DNA of 64,000 nt from Acanthococcus lagerstroemiae (GCA_031841125.1 CM063113.1:22465312-22529311); one strand, 5' to 3'. Shown: positions 12,440 through 23,968, numbered from the stretch's first letter. Program-made: numbers and translations. Notes: a model not told the origin generated them from the sequence alone.

Positions 12440-12560
12440 TACTCAATAATATGGGCTAAAACGGGGAAAATCGCCGAATATATCATAAATATGCCCTCAA
12501 AAAGGTCAAAACCTGAAAAATAATGGATTTAATCGAGAATATGCTGAAATATGCGCTAAT
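12440..12560. repeat. ATATGC-rich dispersed repeat, copy 2
   Basis: Contains AATATGGGC, AATATATC, AATATGCCC, GAATATGCTGAAATATGCGC in close spacing, matching the texture and several words of 3380-3470. Confidence 0.4.
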
Positions 12561-12615
12561 TTATTGGCGTCATTTTACTCAGAACCATGTGAAAGGGATA
12601 AATGTCATTGACATG

Positions 12616-12870
12616 TCCGGAGATGAAACTTTACTTTCAGTTTGTGGATGGGGAAGGGGGGGGCTGGAGAAAACAAATTTGTCGACAAATTTTTTTAAGG
12701 AAAAATTCACTGACAAAATCTTTTTTTAAATTGAAAATTTGCCGATTTTTCAAGAAAATGAAAAATTCAAATGAACAGTTTCAAAATCTGCCGACTGCCA
12801 AATTATTGGGGGTGCTTCACCCCCCCCCCGTCCCCCATTTTTTCGTCCCTGCAAATGCAGATTGGAACTT
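12616..12870 (+). mobile_element. MITE family F, copy 1
   Basis: It shares its body with 13543-13818: an AAATTTG(T/C)CGACAAAT region, AAAATTTGC(C/A)GATTTTT, then GATTCAAATGAACAGTTTC and CTGCCGACTG(C/T)CAAATTAT, followed by a G/C homopolymer run. The ends resemble TCCGGAGATGAAACT and TTTTCGTCCCTG. Confidence 0.65.
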
Positions 12871-13540
12871 TATCCCCCAAACACTCACATTTGCGCACAT
12901 GAACATACCTAGTCTGGGAGGGTAAGCTGGAAGGATGTTAGGAATACTTGGGAGGAACATAACTTCCTTTACACATTAAGCTGGTCGTTATTTACTCTTG
13001 GTGGTAGTTTTTTCTGAATTTCCTCTGATTCATCTTCTAAACTGTTTCCAATAAAATCAAATAAAAAAATAAAGTAAATAAAAAAACTTACAAAGTTTTA
13101 GGTCGATCGGATTAGGGGGATTCGTGCCACAAGCTCTCTTTCGTCCTTATGGGAAAAACACACGGAGTTTTGACTTTGGTTCCAGACTAAATTTCCCTCC
13201 TATATTCACCAGGACCAAAGCCAGTAAATCACACAATAAAACATTGGCTGTTGGATTTAGCTTGTGACATTGGAAAATAAGTCTTTTGTGTTTTTAACGT
13301 TTAGATTTTAATAAAATGTTCAACTTTCTCAAATTTCAGGTTGTAGATCAAACAGAGAATCTAGTAAAAATAAAATAGTCATTGAAATTCGAAATCCAAC
13401 GTTTGCTACCGACTTTCAGATTTTCAAAATGTCTTCCACAATTCAGCTTTGTTTTCAACCTTTCAGAAAACGTTCGATACTCCACTTGAAACCTTCGACT
13501 TCTGATTGACTAGTCTCTGACAGGAGTTCAGGGTATTCCA
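12871..13540. other. AT-rich spacer, nothing recognised
   Basis: No gene, terminal repeats or RNA gene are apparent. Short AAATAAA-rich patches occur near 13060. Confidence 0.4.
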
Positions 13541-13542
13541 GG

Positions 13543-13818
13543 TCCAGAAACGAAATTTGGCTTTCCATTTGGAAAGGTGGAGAAGAAAAATTTGCCGACA
13601 AATATTTTTTGAAAAACTAAAAATTCGACTACAAAAAAATTTTTTTTAATTAAAAATTTGCAGATTTTTTAATTGAAGAAAAACTAAACAAACAAACAAA
13701 GATTCATCAAAAATGAAAGATTCAAATGAACAGTTTCAAAATTTGCCGACTGTCAAATTATGAGGGGGGGGGGGTCAACCCCTACACCCTTCTCTAGTTT
13801 CGCCCTGGACATGTAAAA
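13543..13818 (+). mobile_element. MITE family F, copy 2
   Basis: Second copy of the 12616-12870 element, with an extra AAACAAAC stretch in the middle. It ends CTAGTTTCGCCCTGG, the complement of CCAGGGCGAAACTAG; the start reads CCAGAAACGAAATTTGG. These look like diverged inverted ends of the CAGGGCGAAACT type. Confidence 0.65.
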
Positions 13819-13959
13819 GGGTAAAAGGCATGACCAAAAAAATGGTAGGCGTTACTCGAAAGTACCGTACCAATTAGTAAAACTTAGTAACAACACTAGA
13901 GGGGAGGGGCACAAGGCAGTTTGCCCTCAGTCTCCGTCGGAGTTAAGAAATTTTAATAG

Positions 13960-14100
13960 ACAGATATCACAAGTTGGAAAAAAAATCCAAAGAGTCAAGA
14001 AAAGATTTTTTTTTTTTTTTTTTTTTTAGTCAATACCAGAAAATTTTATACTTGGGAGTTTTAAGTTGAATCAGTTGGAAATTTAACAATTCCCCCTTCC
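13960..14100 (-). mobile_element. MITE family B, decayed partial copy
   Basis: The words AAGTTGGAAAAAAAATCC, TACTTGGGAGTTTTAAGTTGA and TCAGTTGGAAATTTAACAA follow the interior of family B in reverse orientation. A 20-nt T-run lies in the middle. No terminal CAGGGACGTACC is left. Confidence 0.45.
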
Positions 14101-15155
14101 CCAGGGGCGGATTTAGGGAATGGGGAGCTTAGGAAACAATGCATAAGATTTGTTGCCCTCTCTTTGAAACGTTTTACGGACTTCCTTAATGTAATAAATG
14201 TGAAGAGAGAAGTGTAGCATTACAAAAAATGTCTTCCTTTGTGTCTTCTTCATTTTTTCCTTTTCTTTGCGTTTCTTTTTTTGAATGGAGTACATCTTCG
14301 ACTCGCCCCTCCCCCGAAAAACTATGCTACGTTACTGGTAAGTCGTTAATCGAAGGTACTTGACCGTTTAATGAAACTTTAACTTCGATTGAAAGTACAA
14401 TCGAATAAATACATCGTCAATAAAATAGAAAAATTAAGGAAAATGTACAATCATTTCCCGCATACGGGGCATGACGGAAGTTCAATACAGCCGTCTTCTT
14501 GAATGAGGAACGAGCAGCAGTCGAGGAAAAGGGCAGAATTAGCATGCTTATCAATAAATTGACGCACTACAAATATGAACTTGCAGGAGCGGACATAGAA
14601 AATCATCTCCGGGGCGGGATGTCCGAATAAAAAATGTTATAGACGAAACATAATAAATAAGTTGCGTGGTATACATTTAAATAAGATTTAGATATCTCGC
14701 GGAGGGGGGGGGGAAGGGCTTCCTCTGCATCAGTCCCGGGACACTAGAAGTTAGTAACTCGTCTTCTCTTGCATGTAAGTGATTTGCCCGAATCTGCATG
14801 ATTTCGTTTAGCGGTTTACATTTTTCTATGTTTGAACCTCTTCGGCAGCAGACCCAAGGGCGCAACCAAGGCGGGGGGAGGGGGGCTAAAATTCGATTTA
14901 AAAAAAATCAATTAATGAAAATAGGTAGGTACTGAATCAGGTAGGTACCAAATCGAGTTTTCACCCCTACCAGAGAGGGGAGAGAGAGAGAGAGAGAGAG
15001 AGAGAGACAAAGAGAAAAAAACAGATGGAACATTGTAATCCTTGAGCATCTACACAGGATTTCAAGTTATTCGCAGAGGTGATAATGTCGGCTGTGAAAG
15101 AATGAATTTTAAAATAAATATTTCACGAAGAACCTTTTAAATAACTTTGTTTACT
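14101..15155. other. Repeat debris, no clear gene
   Basis: 14104 starts CAGGGGCGGATTTAGG and 14576 starts CAGGAGCGGACATAG; both look like left ends of CAGTGGCGGATC-type hAT MITEs. G-tracts occur near 14702 and 14874. The frame 14480-14577 is open on both strands (plus strand reads NEERAAVEEKGRISMLINK), with no match I recognise. Confidence 0.4.
14981..15007. repeat. (AG)n microsatellite
   Basis: A pure AG dinucleotide run of about 13 units. Confidence 0.9.
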
Positions 15156-15158
15156 TAC

Positions 15159-15293
15159 TGTAACATGCGTGAGCAGCCCTATTTGTTGTTGGGCGGATGT
15201 AAGTTCGTGAGCTTGGTTATCGAGTTCCGCCGTTTTCGAGGCCAGGTATAGGTCCTGTCTGACGGCGTCCAGTTCCTTTCTCAATTTTACTAC
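15159..15293 (-). CDS. Orphan coiled-coil exon of an unidentified gene
   Basis: On the minus strand a 135-bp segment (45 codons, phase 0 on both sides) is bounded by an acceptor CTTTCAG and a consensus donor GTAAGT. It reads VVKLRKELDAVRQDLYLASK and then TAELDNQAHELTSAQQQIGL...: strongly charged with heptad-like Leu/Ala spacing, as expected of a coiled coil. Its balanced base composition contrasts with the AT-rich flanks, which supports real coding. I do not recognise the protein. The other exons must lie outside this stretch. The DTL-like gene is on the same strand just upstream, but this peptide has no counterpart in DTL, so I take it as a separate gene. Confidence 0.6.
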
Positions 15294-15356
15294 CTGAAAG
15301 TTTCACAGAACAAATATTTCAACAGTACATCATACACAATAAGATATAACCACTCG

Positions 15357-15738
15357 CAGTGACGTACCGGAGAGTTTTCCCGGGTTTCCTGGAGGGGCGG
15401 GGGGATTGTTAAAGTCCCAACTAACTCAACTCAGAATTCCCAAGTATCAAAGCATCAAAGCATTAAAAAAAAAAAGTTTGACCTGTTTGATTTTTCCAAC
15501 TGACTCAACTCAAAATTCTCAAAGGAAGAAAACCCTTTTGACTTTGTTGGGAATTCCCAACTTCTCAACTCAATTCCCAAGTGTCAAAGCAAAAAAATAA
15601 ATTAAAAAAAACAACTTTTAACTTGCTGGATTTTCTCAGCTCGCCTACTGAAATGGTAAAGTTTCCAACGGCTGAGTGGGAAGTTCCTGGGGGGGGGGGG
15701 TAAAGTTGCCTCTACCCATCCCTATCGGTACGTCCCTG
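15357..15738 (+). mobile_element. MITE family B, complete copy
   Basis: About 380 bp, starting CAGTGACGTACCGGAGAG and ending CCCTATCGGTACGTCCCTG, which are inverted ends. The interior has four or five repeats of the idea AACT(G/A)ACTCAACTCARAATTCCCAA followed by GTATCAAAGCA. A G-tract lies near 15690. The same element occurs at 60699-61100. I find no matching flanking duplication. Confidence 0.8.
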
Positions 15739-15739
15739 T

Positions 15740-16177
15740 TACGGGTACATAAATCGTGCTAGAACCTGGACATACCGGTTTTCATTCTGAGTCAGTTCTT
15801 GTACATGTGTAATTAAATGAACATATGGTTCAGTAGGATGAGACTGCCGATTGCCGATATACATGTCCAGCTGAGTGAATCAGTTCCGATAACTTACGTC
15901 AGACTTTTCAACTTCACAAATAATGTTACTTTAGTCACCACTGACGAACGCATTCGGTATCATAGAAAACATTGCTGCGAATTAATTTCAAGAAAATGAA
16001 TTAGAAACCAGAATAACTGTAGTCGAGTTACGGTCGCAAACTTACAACACCAATACTATAACTTGACATTTCATCTGCTTTTTAAAGATAACTGAGCTTA
16101 CAGCTGAGGATCGTGATCGTGGGCATTTCTTGATCGGTTCATTCTCTTGCCTTCTGGCTGTATTACTGGGGTGGAAA
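15740..16177. other. Spacer downstream of the DTL-like gene
   Basis: No coding signal. It probably holds the 3' untranslated region of the DTL-like gene, transcribed leftward. Confidence 0.35.
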
Positions 16178-19100
16178 TCAGTTATTCGTTTGCTGGGATA
16201 GTTGAACCGATTCAGGCTGCGAGAACATGATCAGTCGAGGTGCGCACTGACTTTCTTCCTTGGTTGACGGAATCTTCCAGATCCTCGGAGAAGGATGGCA
16301 AGATGAGGTCGCTATCTGAAATAAGGGTTCGATATTAATACGCACGCAAATTACAGACATGAAATATATATAACCGTGGAAGATGAAGTAATTAGCGCAC
16401 TTTGAGTTCATCTTCGGTACACCAGGATACATCTGACAATCCTGGCACTACTTCGTCAGACTTAAGAACAGGAGTATCGGCGCAATTAGTCCTCCATATG
16501 TGCATTGCCCCCCCGCAGCAGTGGGTAACGCCGGCTAAATATCGTTCGTCGGGACTCAGATCAATTTTATCGTAACGGTAGATCGCCTCATGACCATCGA
16601 GAGAACAATCTGCCAACAGAGATTTGGCGTCACTTTTTGAACACGTTTGGAAAACATGGTCTCCATTAAAGGAAAGAATACAGTAGTCTAGGCAAATCAC
16701 TGAAGAACTCCTTCACAAAAAAATTTTTCATCTTCTACCCTTCAGTTTTTACTTCTTTTTTTTTCCCCCTTTTCTTTCTTTTCTTCATTAGACTTGTCAT
16801 GTGCTCACGGATGCTCCTCCGGAAACGATCCAAAATTGGTTCCAAATGGATACTTTTTTATTGTTCTTTATGCTACTTCTTTTTCACTTTCAAATTAACA
16901 AATTTATCAGTTCTTCTGCCTTAACAATATTTCAAATTTTGGCCTAAGTTCTCAAAAGAGCCATTCATGGTACTGGGTCCTCTGGAAATTCCGGAATTCC
17001 GATCCTCCATCCACTCCTGAATGTACCCTTCTTTAACAGAGCTCCACGGACCATTCGATCTAAATCTGAATGGTCGCATTAAAAGAGAGCTTTGAGTCCG
17101 AAGAGAGTCGGTTGCTCCACTGAATTGATATTAAAATGCGAAGTTTAAGTTGAAGCAGATTTTCAAGTCAACACGGAAGTCAAATTTAATCTACCATGAC
17201 TTTTTTAAGACTCTTCAAAAAATTTTAATCCTTCAGAGTAGTCTAAGACTTTTTAAGATTCTTCATACTAGTTGAAGACCTGCGGTTAGGACTTTCCACG
17301 ACTTCTTAAAAATCTTGCCATGTTTCGCTCAGTACCAGTTTGAGACACTTCAAGACTCTTACTGACTTGTGCAAGAGTGTATACGTTGCTAGTAATTAAA
17401 CTTGCTCCTCATGCTACTTTGTAGGCAACTTTTCCAAATTTACAACTTCACGTAAACCTCTTGACAGCTCTTCCAGTCTTATTCAGGACTTTAAACCACT
17501 TTTAGGCGGGTTCAAGAATCGTTTAATATTTTTATTAGATTCGTTCACAACCTTACAAAATTCATTCAGACACGTTCATAATTCTTTCCACTCGCTCTAA
17601 ATCCTATAAAACTTTTTCAAGACTCTTCAAGATGCATTAATTTTGGAAAACTCGTCCAAAACTTTTCCGAATGCTTCAACTTGTCGGAAAACTTTTCTGG
17701 TCCTAATAAGGATTTTCCTCAACCTTTCTGTGTACAAGACTTTTCAGCTCTTTAAAATTTTTTAGAACTTCACCGATCATGTTCGAAGTTCTGACGGACT
17801 GTTTCAGATTAGTTCAAGACTATTCTAGACGTCTTTAAGATTCGCTAAGCCTCTTTGAGGCTCGTTCAAGACTCAGTAACACATCAAGAATCGTACCAAA
17901 CTCTTCTGAACTAGGGAACCTATAACTACATACAGGTATTCCCGTCAGCCATTTCAGTTTTTTTGATATCACATAATGCAGAACTAAATGCCACTAATCA
18001 CTTAGAAGACTCGCTCATAAGATATGTTTAATAAATAAATCTTTATTTGCAACTCATTCCGAACCAGTTAAAGACTATCACAAGTCTATTACATTGGCTA
18101 AAAAAATTTTTATATTATTCTAGCTAGACTAGTTCAAAATTTGTTAAGACTCTTTTATTACTTCCGGACCCTTATCAGATTTTGTGACTTGTTTATGACA
18201 GGAGCACGACTCATCAGAACACTTTTACACTCTTTACAGAAGACTTTTCTAGATTTATTTAGAACTTTCTCACACTCTTCTAGACTAGCTCGATGATTTG
18301 AAATCCTTCCAGTCTCTTCGGTCTTTTTCCGGCTTGTTTAGTACTCTTCAAGACGAGTCCCAGAATTAGATTTCTTTTACTCTTTCCTACTTTCTTCATT
18401 TTCGTTCATTCTATCTTTTCGTTTCCTGAGTCTTTTCAAACACCCTTTTTCGTCTGGGTGCCACGAGATGTTGCCCCCCCCCCCCATTACATCCAACGCT
18501 ATAAGAACGGCTTACCTGTGACAGCAGGGTATCTGGAGATATTAAACACATAAATGACATTACTACGAGCACTGCTTCCATATAGTTTCGTAGCGCTTTT
18601 ATTAGTAACCATATGAGTATATCCTCCCGAGTCTTTTCTGGGAGATGATAACTGGTAAACAGGAACCGGATTTTCGGTAATTTTCAGGTACGTTTTGCGC
18701 AGATCCCAGAAATTAATATTCCTGTGAATCAAAATTGAATCATATACATAACAGCATCGTTAAAATCAAGAAAATATTCCGCATACATTGTTCCGTACGA
18801 GGGAACCTTTCTCACTAAACAAAAAATTGAAATACGATTCAAGTATTTATGTCATACTCACGTATCATCAATAGCACAAGAGATCAAATTCAGTTCGTTT
18901 TGAAATGTTAGCGATGTAATAATATAACTTTTTTGTTTCTCTGTAAAATACAGCAAATCGATATACTTTATTAAATTTCACAGAAGTTCTAGACTATTAA
19001 TCTTCATCTATTCATAGAGTTCACTTACGCTCACTATTCGTTTTTTTAAAATGACAATTCATTATGCTTTGTGCTGGAGTACGACTGCTGCTACGCAAAT

Positions 19101-19853
19101 CCCATATATAAACGTTACCATCAAGTCCGCCAGTAGCAAAAATATCTGCAAAAACCAATACAGTAACATTTTTTTCATTAACACACAACGATATTTAATC
19201 AAATTAATATTCAGATTCGAATTACCGGAATTCTGGGGTCTAAAACAGGCTGTCTTCACAGGAAACAGATGCGCCTCAAAAGATTTGATTTCAATCAACC
19301 TGCCATCGTCCAGCACGTCCCATAAGCCCACAGCACCACAATATCCGATTTTCGTGATCAACTTCATATCAACTTCACTCCATGCCAACAAACGTAGTTC
19401 ATCACAAAGCACTGCAGTGACTAGAATACCCAACAAATAATTCCATCAGCGAGTTACACTCGATCAAAAGTAAAAAATCAAAGTGATACATGACGACTTC
19501 GTACCCGAGTAGCAGAGCGAATTGGAACCCAGTGATTTTGTATTCTGAATTATAATTTCATATTTAGAAGTAGCGGCAAGAATGTGACCGCGTTTCTGTT
19601 TTCTCGCGAATGAACAGCTCAGTAACTCAGAATCGGCATTGAGAGTCTGGTCGAAAGTACAACGAAGTCTTCCCAACGCTGCGGTATAATCCAGAGGCAA
19701 ATCTGAAAATTAATTGCAAAACTGAAACTAGTATACTCCAGCGGATTGGTAATGTAGAATAAAAATACGTGAGACTGAACGGAAAAATAGTCAGATTGAT
19801 TTTTACTCACCAAAGCCTTCAGAACGGTGGCTTAACTTTGGGACGATATTCAT
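16178..19853 (-). CDS. DTL: Cdt2/DTL-like WD40 protein, CRL4 substrate receptor
   Basis: In other animals DTL/Cdt2 (l(2)dtl in Drosophila) recruits Cdt1 and other PCNA-bound substrates to the Cul4-DDB1 ubiquitin ligase during S phase. I join eight exons: 19853-19811, 19702-19505, 19420-19226, 19145-19029, 18940-18862, 18721-18516, 16609-16401 and 16315-16178. All phases agree and the stop is TGA, giving 394 aa. WD40 blades are visible: VGLWDV (about residue 100), DGNVYIWDLR with WDLR at 160-163, FWDLR at 215-219, HIWRT and RIWKIP near the end. The two WDxR motifs are the kind that contact DDB1. The ISRYP to DGHEAIYRYDKIDLSPDER region aligns with blades 5-6 of vertebrate DTL. All donors are GT, but exon 7 has a weak one (GTGCGC). 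Only about 34 aa follow the last blade, so the long C-terminal tail with its PCNA-binding box is not seen. The 1.9-kb intron 6 is full of degenerate repeats. Confidence 0.85.
17140..18400. repeat. Degenerate AAGACTCTTC-type repeat inside a DTL intron
   Basis: Variants of CAAGACTC(T/G)TTCA, AAGACTTTT and CTTCAAGAC recur every 10-25 bases through this part of intron 6. The copies are too diverged for a fixed unit. The same texture appears at 150-1100 and 47470-48030. Confidence 0.6.
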
Positions 19854-20311
19854 GATTGAAAACAATTTCAAAAGAGCACGCTGGGCAAATGAATAATGAA
19901 TCGAGAATGTGGAAGCTAATTCCTTGTTCTTCAACGTTTCTCTCCAAATGTGATGTAATATCCGAATATTTCACTTTTCAATCTTCTACTATCTAGCATG
20001 CCAATCATACTGACACTTCAGTCAGGATTTAGCGCGATGAACATTTCTGACTCTGACCATTTCCCGCTACAATTTCCTCATATATCAATTTTATCAACTT
20101 TATCAACATTTCGGCTTAGTACGTAGGAAATTATAGCAGCATTCTACATTTTAGATTTTACATGATCCCTGCTCCGAGCTCCACGCTATTTTCAATGCTA
20201 CTTCACAGCTTCCCTTTTCACTGCTGCAGTTTACCTGCTGGGCTTAGCTACTGCATACTGACGATCAGGGCCAGGGATCAGCGAAGTGCAAAGTGGCACA
20301 CTCGCTCTCAC

Positions 20312-20709
20312 TCACTCGTTCTGTTGACAAATAAACCTCTGTGAAACGCAGTGGCGGATCCTAGAGGGGCATGGCGTACATGCCCCCCCCCCCTGGTTGA
20401 ATATTTTTAACGCAATAATAGGGGGGGGGGAGGAATAAAAATGATGAATTGTACGTTCATTACACTCCACAAAAGTCACCACCGCTACTGTACCCCCATC
20501 GCTTTTTCTACATCCGCGCCTGGTGAAACGTAAAAGTAATTAGCTAAATAATCCAAATTTCCAGGCATTTCGGAATGATAAAAATGAATAATTTGATCTT
20601 TCAACACGCTGTATCCTCTCATTCTTTCTATTTGACTATCAGCCTCCTCTTTAATTTGCATGTAAAATTGCAAGCCTGATGTACTTCTTTCGAATGCAAG
20701 AGTGTACAT
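20312..20709 (-). CDS. Unrecognised reading frame interrupted by a hAT MITE
   Basis: The minus strand from 20709 reads YTLAFERSTSGLQFYMQIKE, then a charged stretch with IERMRGY and PGNLDYLANYFYVS, and then runs into the MITE at 20522. Skipping the MITE and one copy of its 8-bp target duplication, the frame continues nine codons to a TGA at 20312. Composition looks protein-like, but I cannot name a family and see no clear start. The neighbouring frame at 20845-20732 may belong to the same gene but is one base out of register. It could be an old gene, a pseudogene or chance. Confidence 0.3.
20349..20522 (-). mobile_element. hAT-type MITE family A (CAGTGGCGGATC), complete
   Basis: 174 bp with ends CAGTGGCGGATCC and CCGCGCCTG, flanked on both sides by a perfect 8-bp duplication GTGAAACG (20341-20348 and 20523-20530), as hAT elements make. 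The interior has long C and G tracts. It is a reverse-oriented relative of 33752-33927. Confidence 0.9.
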
Positions 20710-20731
20710 AAATGGGAATTCCCATATACTA

Positions 20732-20845
20732 CTATTTATCGAACAAAGTGGCTGAAGGCGGTTGCCCTCGACGAACCAAGCGGCTTGCCAGCTTTGACAG
20801 CGTTAGAAACATTTCTTCTTTCGTAGGTGCGTTATCGAGTCTCAT
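20732..20845 (-). CDS. Small unrecognised minus-strand frame (37 codons)
   Basis: ATG at 20845 opens MRLDNAPTKEEMFLTLSKLA then a basic SRLVRRG stretch, ending at TAG 20732. It lies just upstream of, and one base out of register with, the frame at 20709. Upstream, 21001-20947 on the same strand is a 55-bp open block between an acceptor TTTTTTCAAG and a donor GTAAGT (reads FLVENNRPEELIRNILTV). Together they suggest a damaged or mis-spliced gene that I cannot identify. Confidence 0.25.
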   Translation of the reverse strand: MRLDNAPTKEEMFLTLSKLASRLVRRGQPPSATLFDK

Positions 20846-20869
20846 TTATTATGTTACAGAGATGCTCCC

Positions 20870-22900
20870 TGGGACACCAAGCCAGAAACCTCAAGGTAAG
20901 GGTTTAATGTCCCAGGAACACAATAACTCAGTAAATGGACTTACGACGGTTAAGATATTTCTAATCAACTCCTCCGGCCTGTTGTTCTCGACGAGAAAAC
21001 TTGAAAAAACAGTTACAGAATAGGCCACAATGAAATTTAAAATGAGCTCCAGAAGGTACACATGTCGAGGTGTACGGAAGTATACAGTCAAAATGAATGC
21101 ATAACCACGCAATGTGTAAAGATATGCTCATTTTAAACTTCCGCAACTATACATAAGCAACAACTGACTCGGGTTGCTTAGCATACTCTATGACTTGATT
21201 ACAACAGCGCTTATGATTTCATTGTACAACTGATGATTATGAGCTCAACTTCCGTTTACCTAAAAAAAAGAAAAAAAGTAAATAGCGTATAGGGTGACCC
21301 GTATTTTCTGAAAATGTGTAGGTATTCTACCAAAATAGTTTGCAGACAGCTTCCATGTCCTTCATTTGTAGTTTTTACCATAGCTCCGCATATTAATTAC
21401 GAAGAAAATTGTACCTAAACAACCAATAATGCAGCAAACGTGAAAAAATAAGAATTTTTTCGAAGTACATATATGATTTGCAGTTTTCCACACAAACTCA
21501 TGGCCTATCTTTCGACCTAGATGATGATTTCTCTACTGGCTAGATCTCAGAGAAACAAAGCTATTCATTCAATTTTTCAAATTTTAAGAAGCAGACGCAT
21601 ACGCTGAAGGCATATTTTACTGTTACAACTCCGGCCTCCTGGAAATCAAAAAGAAATGAAAATATTAAGCGCATAATATAAATAAGAACACATGTTAACA
21701 AAACGGGATAATACCTTCCCTTCCCCGAATCATCAGACATGTCAACATTATTTGCCAGCTAAACAGAAAAAAATTCAAAATAGGCAAATTTTTGAAATTG
21801 TATAATAATAAAACGAAAGTACCAAATTATTGGCTACATTTGTGTACAACACACAAAATTAAATTTGATATAAAACGTAAATAAGTAGAAGGGGAGGGGA
21901 AGCAAAATTACATCGACATACAAAGAAGGATAAATAAATAAATAAATAAATAAACACAAAATTAAATAAAACAGTCAGTTTGACTGAAAGTTATAAGTGG
22001 ATTTTGACCAAAGACAAATCAGAAGTTCATAATTGCCATATAAATCTCGTTCTTTGAGCATTTAAAAAAGGGTCACGCAACCAAAACATTCGATATCCGC
22101 CAACGGTATCGAACGTGAATTCCACGAAGTTTGGACTTCTCCATTTTTTTGTTTCGACTGAGACGAAGGGCACGGACGTAATAATGCTACATAAATTCTA
22201 ACATCATTGTTACAGAATCAAGACATCTCGTGGAAACTGATTTTCGAAAGGCGACATCTGTGCTCCGTATTCGAACAATTCCAAACTCGACTGTCTCAAG
22301 TCAAAATTCACAGCCACGTTGATTTGATCCACAAGGGTTAAACCGAAGCGTAATAATCAGCACTGCCGCATAAGAACACGCCGCGGCATCATAAATGCCA
22401 AATCACTAACCGACGAAACACATATCAGTTCTACAATCACGGGTAACTACCATAAATGTGAGACAGTAGAATAGTCAGTCTTCAACTTAACAGCGAATTA
22501 TGAGTAACTCCGTAGAATTCGCATTGTGAGTAGGTCCACAAGGTAGATATTAAAACGAAAATAAATAAACAAATAAATAAATTTAAAAAAAATAAAACGA
22601 AGGGAAAAACAAGAAACAACCTCAACAGAAACACGCACATACACACAGCCTACGAAGGAAACGTTCAATTCGTCATACGTACATTGGGTACGTAAATCAT
22701 CTAAGAATTTTAAACGTTCTTAAGTAAAATAATGAAAATTGCACGGCATCTAGGAAAACAACTTTGATAACACGTGACAAGTAAACTGAACGCGGGTTTG
22801 TGATCGAATATGCCGCCTAACCACTCAATACACAGCACAGGGCCTTTTACAACTAATTATAATAAAATACCACCAACAATCTTCAACTTGGGTGCGGACA
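20870..22900. other. AT-rich region, no supported gene
   Basis: Apart from the small splice-flanked block near 20947-21001 I see no gene. (AAAT)n runs lie near 21930-21955 and 22560-22600. Part of 22000-22900 is less AT-rich and could be the 3' untranslated region of the leftward-transcribed MTHFS gene. Confidence 0.35.
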
Positions 22901-22902
22901 TT

Positions 22903-23968
22903 CTACAAGGACGGATTCAGTTCGCGAGTATCGTAGACTACTTCATCGAGCGTGGCGTCCATTTCGGAAATCGGAAGCTCATCGAACACTTGCTGGGCAT
23001 AAGCCAGACCAATTGTATACGGCAACTTTCCATTAAACTTTTCTTTATATCTACTCAGGTATTTGTCGTAGTAGCCTTTACCACGGCCCAGACGATAGCC
23101 GGTTTTGGTGAAAGCTCGGCCCGGAATAATCATCAAATCTAACCCACCTAGACATATAACAGCCGTCATTAGTCAACAAGTAGAACCAACTACTGTCCAA
23201 TTTGGATACGTTTCGCTAACCAGTTTTCATCGCTTCGTCTCTGACACTGTCTGCTGTAGGCTGTGGGATATTCCACTTGGTTTTTGGAAGAGTATTGCGT
23301 TCCTCGAAGGTTTCCATTCTAACCATATCCATTGTCTCAGAATTGTACCTGAAATGAGAACAATTCGTATCACGAATGTAGTTCATTTACTCACTCGTTT
23401 TGGGTAACAAGTTCAATCCTTCGTTCCGTTCTCTTACACTAACTGGATCTATAAAATGTACAGTATCACTTACAATTCTCGTCTGATATATCATCTAGCA
23501 TGGTACTTCATAAGATACGTCTCAATAGTTTAAAGTAGTCTTCACCGTCTAAATACACTCTCAAATTACATACCGTTATGGGAAAATAATTAATTATAAG
23601 TGAATCATTCGAGAGACTTTGCATATCCAGAGTAATTACCTCGGAATGAAACACAATTTCCCAATACTGAACATGTGTTTAAGAATACTATCCGTTTGGA
23701 TTTCATCGGGTAAACTCAGGTAGATACCGATTCTCGAAGCCGCCAAATACTTCGGATGATGTAATACCTGCATTATCAAGCAATGTTACGGTCAAACTAT
23801 CTAGCATTAGGATATGAACGAATATAAAGTCGGCTAATTCAACGGAGAACGTACCTTACTCGAGACGTAATTCGACTGCAGAAGCTTCTCTTCGATACTC
23901 ATTCCCGACAGCGTCACTTTGATATGCTGTCTCAGCGCAATTTTCGCATCTTGAATATTGACCGCCAT
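22903..23968 (-). CDS. MTHFS: 5-formyltetrahydrofolate cyclo-ligase
   Basis: This enzyme converts 5-formyl-tetrahydrofolate to 5,10-methenyl-tetrahydrofolate using ATP, in cytosolic one-carbon metabolism. I join four exons: 23968-23855, 23767-23640, 23348-23221 and 23147-22903. Phases agree (0, 2, 1), all introns are GT-AG, and the product is 204 aa, the usual family length. The N-terminus has the ALRQHIK and LSGMSIEEK helix. Residues 124-136 read GGLDLMIIPGRAF, followed by the signature RLGRGKGYYDKYL (142-154), the nucleotide/folate-binding loop. The C-terminus carries LAYAQQVFDELP and MDATLDEVV, also typical. The start codon follows an acceptor at 23989/23988 in a 5' leader exon, so there is an intron in the 5' untranslated region. 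It reads as an intact working gene. Confidence 0.93.
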
